64,000 bases of DNA from Sphaerisporangium sp039871875 (GTDB taxonomy: Bacteria; Actinomycetota; Actinomycetes; Streptosporangiales; Streptosporangiaceae). The notes under the pieces are model-generated. The model did not search any database. It saw only the letters and a list, made by a program, of their open reading frames with translations, and had not been told where the DNA came from. The position numbers and the translations under genes are program-made. The stretch is taken from NCBI RefSeq assembly GCF_039871875.1, contig NZ_JBDPMD010000003.1:341785-405784 (forward strand). The letters run 5' to 3'. This document shows positions 58,815 to 64,000 of this stretch, in pieces. How positions within the stretch are numbered: position 1 is the first letter of the stretch; every line of letters starts with the position of its first letter.

Positions 58815-59681
58815 GTGACGACGATCGACTGGCAGCGGACCGTTCTCGTGCTCCTCCCGCCGGACGCCCTCGAACGTCACCTCTGCTCCCCCGTCCTGGA
58901 CATGCTGGACCGGCACGACTTCGCACCGGTCCGCTACGAGGTGTTGTGGCATCGGCCACCCGGCCAGGACGCATGGCAGGAACGCAACATCACTTCCGTC
59001 TGGAAGGCCTACTTCTACCGGCAGGTCGATCTGGTGTTCGACCTCGGGCCGACCATCGCCCTGCTGGTAGAGGACAGGCGGGCGGCCGCCGATCCCGGCA
59101 CCGGGCACGCGCGCCTGCGCGCCCTCAAGGGGGCCAGCGACCCCGCCGAGGCGGCCCCCGGCACCATCCGCCGCGACCTGCGCGGCATCAACGTGATGCT
59201 CGACATCGTGCACACGTCCGACAGCCCGGAGGACTCCGAGCACGAGGCCTCGGTGTTCTTCGGCCCCGGCCTCGGCGAGCCGCTGGACGGCGGCCTGCCC
59301 GAGCTCCGCGACCTGGTGGGCCTGCTCGAGGCGGGCATCCCCAAGGAGACCCGCGAGTACGACGACGTGCTGACCGGCCTCCGCGCCAAGATCATGGCCG
59401 CGCTCTGGCCCGACCTGAGCGTCCTCGGCCGCAAACTCGCCCCCGGGCTGGTCGCCGACCCCCGCCCCGGGGCCGGCGCCGAACTGGCGGCGCTCCTGCC
59501 CGGCGGTGAGTCCCACCCGCTGGCGGAGATCCTGGCCTGCGAGTTCCTCCCCGATCACCCCAAGATCGACCTGAGGCGCGCCGCCGCGCGGCTCGCCGTC
59601 CACGGCCTGACGCTGGACCGCTGGGAGAACGCCGTCCTGCAGACCTCCATGCTCTTCCCCCCGCTCCGCCGCTCCTCCTGA
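58815..59681 (+). CDS. Nucleoside-diphosphate-kinase-like protein with altered ATP site and C-terminal extension
   Basis: 288 residues from GTG 58815 (AAGGAG at 6 nt). Residues 1-155 follow the NDK fold: FYRQ (68-70 area), RALKGASDPAEAAPGTIRRD (102-121; the conserved Arg and GTxR) and IVHTSDSPEDSEHEASVFF with the catalytic phospho-His as His133 and Glu144. However the ATP-contacting Lys12 of KPD is replaced (LLPPDAL, Pro15-Pro16) and the Asn two residues before the His region is Asp130. Residues 156-288 are an additional helical domain absent from housekeeping NDK (about 140 residues). A canonical ATP:NDP kinase role is unlikely; phosphohistidine- or nucleotide-transfer on a peptide or small molecule is the proposal (inference). 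Confidence 0.75.
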   Translation: MTTIDWQRTVLVLLPPDALERHLCSPVLDMLDRHDFAPVRYEVLWHRPPGQDAWQERNITSVWKAYFYRQVDLVFDLGPTIALLVEDRRAAADPGTGHARLRALKGASDPAEAAPGTIRRDLRGINVMLDIVHTSDSPEDSEHEASVFFGPGLGEPLDGGLPELRDLVGLLEAGIPKETREYDDVLTGLRAKIMAALWPDLSVLGRKLAPGLVADPRPGAGAELAALLPGGESHPLAEILACEFLPDHPKIDLRRAAARLAVHGLTLDRWENAVLQTSMLFPPLRRSS

Positions 59682-59685
59682 GGGG

Positions 59686-60801
59686 TCACGCGAGCACGGT
59701 GGTACGGGCGCTCTCGGCGACCGCCGGGGTGAGACGGGCGTCGAGGGGGAGGATCCAGCCCGGCAGTTCTGTCGCCGTGCAGCCCCGGGCCGTCTTGGCC
59801 CGCCAGCTTCCCTGGCCGTAGTGCAGGCGGTGGACGCCCGACCGGTACGCGAGGCGGGCGGGCTCGTAGAAGACGGTGGCGAAGTAGGCGTGGCGGGCGT
59901 CGGGGCGGGTGTAGTCCATGCCGGTGCTGACGCAGTACCAGACGCCGTTGTGCGTGATGAAGAGGGCGTAGCCGACGAGCGTGCCGGCGATCTCGGCGCG
60001 GAACAGCAGGGCGCCGCCGGCGCACAGACCCTCCAGGCGGGCACGGGTCCTGGCGTGGTCGGCGGGGGCGCCGTCGTACTTGGCGGAGTGGCCGCACTTG
60101 AGGCCCACCACGTCCTCGGGCGGGTGCTCCACCTCGACGGCCCGCACCGTCATGCCGGCCTCGGCGAGCCGCCGCAGCTCCCGCCGCGCCTCGGTGCGGC
60201 GTTTGCGAGGCAAGGAGGCCAGGTAGTCCTCGAAACCGTCACCCGCGGGTTCCAGCTCACAGGTGTACGCCAGCGGGACCCGGAGGAACCCCCGTGCCGC
60301 CAGCTCCTTCTGCAACGCGTCCGCCGAGGGGGGCGTGTAGAGGAACGCCACGGCCCGGAGCGACCGCTCCCCCGCCCAGGCCACGATCGCGTCGACCAGT
60401 TCCCTGAGCGCCCCGGGGTCGCCCGCCAGCGGGCCGAGCGGGTGGCACTCGTAGCCGGGCAGCATGACGACCAGGTGGGGATGCCAGGCGTCCTCGGGCG
60501 GCGCGGCGGCGGACGGGCGGACGGCGCGGGTGGCGTCCGACAGGGGCAGTTCGGCCGGGTCCCCGGTGAGGATGTACGGCAGGCTGAACACCTCGGGGCG
60601 GCCCGCGGCGGGCAGCACGGTGCCGTACAGGGCGAGGGCGGGGGCGCCGGAGTCGTTGAGGAGGAACGTGTAGGCGGCCCCCGGGATCCGGCCGCGCATG
60701 GCGGCCAGCCAGCGTTCGGTGGCGAAGATCGGGCCGTCGGCCGCCAGGACGGGCCATTCCGGGGGGCGGCCGGGGACGGCCGTGAACTCCCGGGTCGTCA
60801 T
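59686..60801 (-). CDS. FemAB/GNAT-fold acyltransferase 2 (PF13480-like)
   Basis: 371 residues. Double-GNAT (FemABX/BioF2-like) architecture: N-terminal substrate domain (PIFATERWLAAMRGRIPGAA), the basic linker SLPRKRRTEARRELRRLAEA, and the C-terminal GNAT core with AGGALLFRAEIAGTLVGYAL, then FYEPARLAYRSGVHRLHYGQ. Such proteins transfer an aminoacyl group from aminoacyl-tRNA or an acyl group from a thioester to an amine; which one is not visible. ATG 60801 overlaps the stop of the neighbouring homologue (ATGA). Convergent with the NDK-like gene, 4 bp apart. The two transferases are paralogues but far diverged, so they probably do different steps. Confidence 0.8.
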   Translation of the reverse strand: MTTREFTAVPGRPPEWPVLAADGPIFATERWLAAMRGRIPGAAYTFLLNDSGAPALALYGTVLPAAGRPEVFSLPYILTGDPAELPLSDATRAVRPSAAAPPEDAWHPHLVVMLPGYECHPLGPLAGDPGALRELVDAIVAWAGERSLRAVAFLYTPPSADALQKELAARGFLRVPLAYTCELEPAGDGFEDYLASLPRKRRTEARRELRRLAEAGMTVRAVEVEHPPEDVVGLKCGHSAKYDGAPADHARTRARLEGLCAGGALLFRAEIAGTLVGYALFITHNGVWYCVSTGMDYTRPDARHAYFATVFYEPARLAYRSGVHRLHYGQGSWRAKTARGCTATELPGWILPLDARLTPAVAESARTTVLA

Positions 60802-61811
60802 ACGGGGAGCAGGCAGGCGTCCAGGGAGAGTGGGGTGAGGCCGTGTCTCAGCTTGAAGACGTGGTTGCCGCGGCCGCCCTCCAAGGTGTCGCGGCCCTCG
60901 GCGAGGGCCTGGGCGACCGAGGTGGTGTAGAGCAGCGGGTAAGGGCTGTAGTTGCCGCCGACCTCGTACTCGACGCCGCAGGCCCAGGCGTGGAAGCGGG
61001 TGCGGTCGCGTAAGGAGACGGCCACCCCGACCAGGCGGTCCTCCTCGCGGACCTCGATGACGCAGGCGGCGTCCCCGAGCGCGGTGACGAAGCCGGTGAA
61101 CAGCTCGTCCGGGTAGTAGGAGCCGGTGCCGTGCCGGGCGGAGGTGGCGGCGCACAGGGCGGTGACCTCCGCCAGGTCGGTCTCCTCGGAGGGTGCCACC
61201 CGGATGCGCACCCCGGCGTCGGCGGCGCGGCGGCCGTTGCGCCGGTAGTTCTTGCGCCCGGTGGGCCGCGCGCCCGCGATGAACTCGTCCACCCGGGTCA
61301 TGCCGCGCAGGTCCACCTGGTAGCGGTCCTCGATGTGGTGGGCGGGGAAGCCCTCGGCGAGCAGGGTGTCGCGCAGCCACGAGCCGGCGGGCACGTTGAC
61401 GAAGCCGTACCAGGCGGCGCCGAGCTCGCCGGCGAGCTCCCGCATGACGCCGGTGACCGCCGCGACGTGCGCCGGCGAGGTCGCGCCGGGGATCCAGGCG
61501 TCGTAGCAGTGCCACACGTGGCTGAGCAGGCCGTGCTCCTCACCGGTCACGGGGTAGCGGACGCGGAGCTGGCGCAGCGGGTCCAGGCCGCGCAGCAGCG
61601 AGACGGGCAGCACCGCGACGGCGCGCCCGTGGTCGCGGACCACGAAATAGGAGAACGACTCGACGTCGGTCAGCGGGAATCGCTCATAGGCACGCAAATA
61701 GAGCGCCTGATAAAAAACGGGCGCGCCTGACTTCGATACAACATCATCCCATTCGGCGGAGTCAACGGCGTCGATGGACTTGAGAACGTCGACCGTCAAA
61801 GCTGAGCTCAA
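60798..61811 (-). CDS. FemAB/GNAT-fold acyltransferase 1 (PF13480-like)
   Basis: 337 residues. N-terminal domain LKSIDAVDSAEWDDVVSKSG, then YRAYERFPL-type substrate lobe; the family linker is GRKNYRRNGRRAADAGVRIR; the C-terminal GNAT core includes HGTGSYYPDELF, DRLVGVAVSLRDRTRFHAWA and GNYSPYPLLYTTSVAQALAE (GRDTLEGGRGNHVFKLRHGL end). Candidate tRNA-dependent aminoacyl- or acyltransferase for the array peptides or a derived amino acid. I place the start at TTG 61811 (GGGGG 6 nt upstream); the frame opens at TTG 61850, where TTGACA may instead be the -35 box of this operon. Confidence 0.8.
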   Translation of the reverse strand: MSSALTVDVLKSIDAVDSAEWDDVVSKSGAPVFYQALYLRAYERFPLTDVESFSYFVVRDHGRAVAVLPVSLLRGLDPLRQLRVRYPVTGEEHGLLSHVWHCYDAWIPGATSPAHVAAVTGVMRELAGELGAAWYGFVNVPAGSWLRDTLLAEGFPAHHIEDRYQVDLRGMTRVDEFIAGARPTGRKNYRRNGRRAADAGVRIRVAPSEETDLAEVTALCAATSARHGTGSYYPDELFTGFVTALGDAACVIEVREEDRLVGVAVSLRDRTRFHAWACGVEYEVGGNYSPYPLLYTTSVAQALAEGRDTLEGGRGNHVFKLRHGLTPLSLDACLLPV

Positions 61812-61920
61812 CGCATACCCCCGAGATTCACGTTGCCGACGGACTGTCAACGCTTGACGCGAATGCCGTAAATGACCCCATACTAAGCGGAAGTCTCCGC
61901 CCTAGCGAGGGAGAAAAGTC
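61812..61920. promoter_or_regulatory. Divergent promoter region between acyltransferases and sulfur-transfer gene
   Basis: 109 bp between two diverging starts. Minus-strand TTGACA (61850-61845) and plus-strand TTGACG (61854-61859) lie 3 bp apart, arranged back-to-back; a plus-strand CATACT (61879-61884) follows at about 19 bp spacing. GAGGGAG before GTG 61921 is the plus-strand ribosome-binding site. The close paired -35 boxes suggest coordinated control of both arms. Confidence 0.45.
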
Positions 61921-63126
61921 GTGGCCCACGTCGTCTTCCACAACAAAGTCGGTGGTTCCGAGACGCTGGAGGCGACACCCGGGCGACCGCTGACCGAGGT
62001 GCTGAACGCGCATGGCATTCCGGTGAACGCGGTGCTGACCACGGTGAACGGCAAGATCGTCCCCGAGGAGACCACCACCGTCGGCCCCGACGACGTCATC
62101 GAGATCCGCCAGGTGCGCCACTACGACCTGGACGTCACCCGGCGCCCCGCCCGCACCGTGTACGGCACCTCCGACCCCATCTACGCCAAGACGGTGCTCT
62201 TCGACGTCTCCGGGCGGCTGGAGCAGCGCGTCGAGCAGTTCGACGCCGAGGGTTTCGTGCGGTACGTGGAGGAGGCGTTCGTGCAGAGCGTGCTCAGCCA
62301 CGGCGTGCTGCGCGCGGGCGACTCGGTGGTCATCGGCCTGTCCGGCGGGCGGGACAGCGTCGCGTTCCTCAAGCTGCTTGAGCGCACCGGGGAGCGGCTG
62401 CCGAAGTTCACCATGACGTCGGTCACCATCACCGGCCTGCCCGACTGGGAGGAGCCCGCGACGTTCGCCGCGGCCCGCGCCTCGGCGGCCGGGCTCGGCA
62501 TCGACCAGGTCATCGTGACCGCCACCGACATCGAGCGGGTGTTCCGGCTGCGCAAACCGTTCGTGGAGGCCATGAACAGCGTCGTGTCCGGAGACATGCG
62601 GCACCTCAACATGGTGGTGGGCCACCAGGTGCTGCGGCGCATGCTGGAGAACCACGCCCAGGAGATCGGCGCGGGCACCGTGGCGTTCGGCTTCAACGCC
62701 GACGACCTGGTGGCGAGCATGGTGACGTGGCTGACCAGCGGGTACCGCATGGGCGGCATCCCGGTGCGGGAGCTCGGCGGGCTGCGGTACATCTTCCCGC
62801 TGTACCGCGTCACCAAGAAGGAGCTGATGCTCTACCTGGAGCTGGTCGCGCCGGAGCTCAACCGCCAGGGCACGCCGGGCCGGTTCACCACCGGGCCGCA
62901 GGAGCGGTCGATGGCGTACGCGATGGCCGACCACCTGTACGGATTGTGGCCGGGCATCGACTACTACCTGTTCGAGTCGTTCGCCACCATGCAGCGGTAC
63001 ATGTTCCCGCTGGTCGAGCAGAAGTGCCGGGTGTGCGGAGGGGTCTACATCCTGCAGGAGGGCGTGCCCAACCCGGCCGACCTCTGCGACGTGTGCGACT
63101 TCTTCGGCCGCCAGGAATTCTCGTGA
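61921..63126 (+). CDS. ThiS-like domain fused to PP-loop ATPase (TtuA/Ncs6-type sulfur transferase)
   Basis: 401 residues. Residues 1-70 have the ThiS/MoaD beta-grasp pattern (TPGRPLTEVLNAHGIPVNAV, VNGKIVPEETTTVGPDD) but run on without the terminal Gly-Gly, so this domain cannot itself be thiocarboxylated in the usual way. Residues 125-360 are an adenine-nucleotide alpha-hydrolase: PP-loop LSGGRDSVAFL (about 141-147), then FGFNADDLVASMVTWLTSGY. The C-terminus has a zinc-finger pair C369-x2-C372 and C389-x2-C392 as in TtuA/Ncs6-like tRNA thiolases. Likely adenylates a substrate and inserts sulfur. Overlaps the methyltransferase gene (GTGA). Confidence 0.85.
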   Translation: MAHVVFHNKVGGSETLEATPGRPLTEVLNAHGIPVNAVLTTVNGKIVPEETTTVGPDDVIEIRQVRHYDLDVTRRPARTVYGTSDPIYAKTVLFDVSGRLEQRVEQFDAEGFVRYVEEAFVQSVLSHGVLRAGDSVVIGLSGGRDSVAFLKLLERTGERLPKFTMTSVTITGLPDWEEPATFAAARASAAGLGIDQVIVTATDIERVFRLRKPFVEAMNSVVSGDMRHLNMVVGHQVLRRMLENHAQEIGAGTVAFGFNADDLVASMVTWLTSGYRMGGIPVRELGGLRYIFPLYRVTKKELMLYLELVAPELNRQGTPGRFTTGPQERSMAYAMADHLYGLWPGIDYYLFESFATMQRYMFPLVEQKCRVCGGVYILQEGVPNPADLCDVCDFFGRQEFS

Positions 63127-64000
63127 CGCGTTGGTACGCCGACTACTTCACCGCCGACTACTGGAGCTTCGCCCGGCACGAGTACACCGCCGGGCGCACG
63201 GCCGGTGAGGTGGCGTACCTGCTCAAGACCCTGGAGGCGCACGCCCCCGGCCGCCGGGTGCTCGACCTCGGGTGCGGCGTCGGGCGGCACGCGGTGCCGC
63301 TGGCCGAGCACGGCTACGAGGTGACCGGTGTGGACGTGTGCCGGTGGGCGCTCGACCGTGCCGGTGAGGCGGCTGCCCGGGCCGGGGTCCCGCTGCGGCT
63401 CGTCGAAGCCGACCTGCTCGGCGGGGCGGCGCTGCCCGAGGTGGACGCGGTGATCTGCCTCCAGGCGTTCGGGTGGGGCCACGACGCGGAGCAACGGCGG
63501 TTGCTGCGGAGGGTACGGGACCGGCTCGTCCCCGGGGGCCTGCTCGTGCTTGACCATTCCAACGTGGACGCCATCCTGCGGCACTACCAGCCGGAGGCAC
63601 GGTTCGAGGCCGACGGGACGGTGTTCCACTTCTTCCGGACATATGACACGTTGTCCGGGCGGAGCCGTGGGGAACTGCGGGTGACGTACCCGGACGGGAG
63701 GGTGGCGCGCCTGCTGGACGACGTGCGGCTGTACCGGCCACCCGAGGTGGCCGCGCTGCTGTCCGACGCCGGTTTCGACGTGCTGCGCGCCGACGCCGAC
63801 TTCACCCCCGACACCCCCCTGCGCCTCGACACCCGCTACGTCCAGTTCGTGGCCCGCCGCCGCGACGTCCCCCCGCTCGCCGTCCTCGACCACCGCCCCT
63901 CCGCCGCCGGCGCACTGGACCTGCGCTCGGCCCCCGACGAGGTGCACCACGTACAGCACACCCTCACCGAGGTCTGGACAGAACTCGTCGCCCCACCCCC
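63123..64000 (+). CDS. Class I SAM-dependent methyltransferase, 3' end outside window
   Basis: 293 residues visible from GTG 63123, open at 64000. Starts with WYADYFTADYWSFARHEYTA, then the SAM-binding RVLDLGCGVGRHAVPLAEHG, acidic VTGVDVCRWALDRA, DAVICLQAFGWGHD and PGGLLVLDHSNVDAI. A second lobe (RGELRVTYPDGRVARLLDDV) precedes RYVQFVARRRD. The beginning resembles small-molecule methyltransferases (glycine/sarcosine- or O-methyltransferase-like). Translationally coupled to the sulfur-transfer gene, so it may methylate the sulfurated product. Continues past the window, so the locus is not complete here. Confidence 0.85.
   Translation, partial: MTRWYADYFTADYWSFARHEYTAGRTAGEVAYLLKTLEAHAPGRRVLDLGCGVGRHAVPLAEHGYEVTGVDVCRWALDRAGEAAARAGVPLRLVEADLLGGAALPEVDAVICLQAFGWGHDAEQRRLLRRVRDRLVPGGLLVLDHSNVDAILRHYQPEARFEADGTVFHFFRTYDTLSGRSRGELRVTYPDGRVARLLDDVRLYRPPEVAALLSDAGFDVLRADADFTPDTPLRLDTRYVQFVARRRDVPPLAVLDHRPSAAGALDLRSAPDEVHHVQHTLTEVWTELVAPP

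Overview
High-GC actinomycete chromosome. The evidence is roughly 70% GC with GTG/TTG starts, ATGA/GTGA gene overlaps, rare TTA codons, and families typical of Streptosporangiales/Streptomycetales (MbtH, a DUF574 methyltransferase, Spo0M, DUF6879, DUF1360, DUF4235, SPW). The genus cannot be fixed from the sequence alone.

Region 1 (1-22.7 kb) is a lipopeptide NRPS locus. A fatty acyl-AMP ligase fused to a carrier protein feeds a C-A-PCP-C-A* synthetase. A free carrier protein and a Cys-nucleophile alpha/beta hydrolase follow in the same minus-strand operon, which begins with MbtH. A convergent plus-strand block encodes an A-PCP-X-like protein (X = condensation fold with HRxxxDD in place of HHxxxDG), a cytochrome P450 and a carrier-C-A*-PCP protein. 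Two of the four adenylation domains (A*) have lost their ATP-binding motifs in the same way. Leftwards lie an arginine beta-hydroxylase-like dioxygenase, an AlkZ-like glycosylase, and a small operon of an atypical LuxR regulator, an FhuF-type 2Fe-2S reductase and a PLP aminotransferase cut by the window edge. Together these suggest an iron-related or Arg-derived acylated peptide.

Region 2 (22.7-28 kb) is accessory DNA. It has a PIN-like protein, a secreted esterase with a ricin-type lectin domain, and a 2.1 kb segment lying between an intact tRNA-Lys(CTT) and a second copy of that tRNA's 3' half plus terminator. The segment holds a DUF574 methyltransferase and two decayed genes, which fits an old site-specific integration.

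Region 3 (28-55.5 kb) is mostly housekeeping and accessory genes. It includes small membrane proteins, two glycosyltransferases, an SDR, LEA-like and ChaB/Rho-N stress proteins, a TetR unit, a small-protein/DUF6879/STAND-ATPase trio, a second AlkZ-like glycosylase preceded by a tiny proline-rich tandem-repeat ORF, an NlpC/P60 hydrolase, Spo0M, an ABC-F ATPase, a Sfp-type phosphopantetheinyl transferase that could activate the NRPS carriers, a TAT-exported PhoX-like protein and a pentapeptide-repeat protein.

Region 4 (55.6-64 kb, running off the end) is the most unusual part. A nucleotidyltransferase (NTP_transf_5 type) is coupled to a single M16 metalloprotease. Next comes an array of seven intact mini-ORFs of 16-20 codons plus one decayed copy, consensus MDRxxxxLRRPxxRKxKG. 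The array is followed by a nucleoside-diphosphate-kinase-like protein that keeps the catalytic His but lacks the ATP-contacting Lys, two FemAB-like acyltransferases on the opposite strand, a ThiS-like/PP-loop sulfur-transfer ATPase and a SAM methyltransferase. I read this as a candidate undescribed peptide-derived natural-product pathway. The mini-ORFs would be tandem substrates, with nucleotidyl or phosphoryl transfer, aminoacyl transfer, sulfuration, methylation and M16 proteolysis as the likely steps. The chemistry is inference; the gene content and the array are seen directly.
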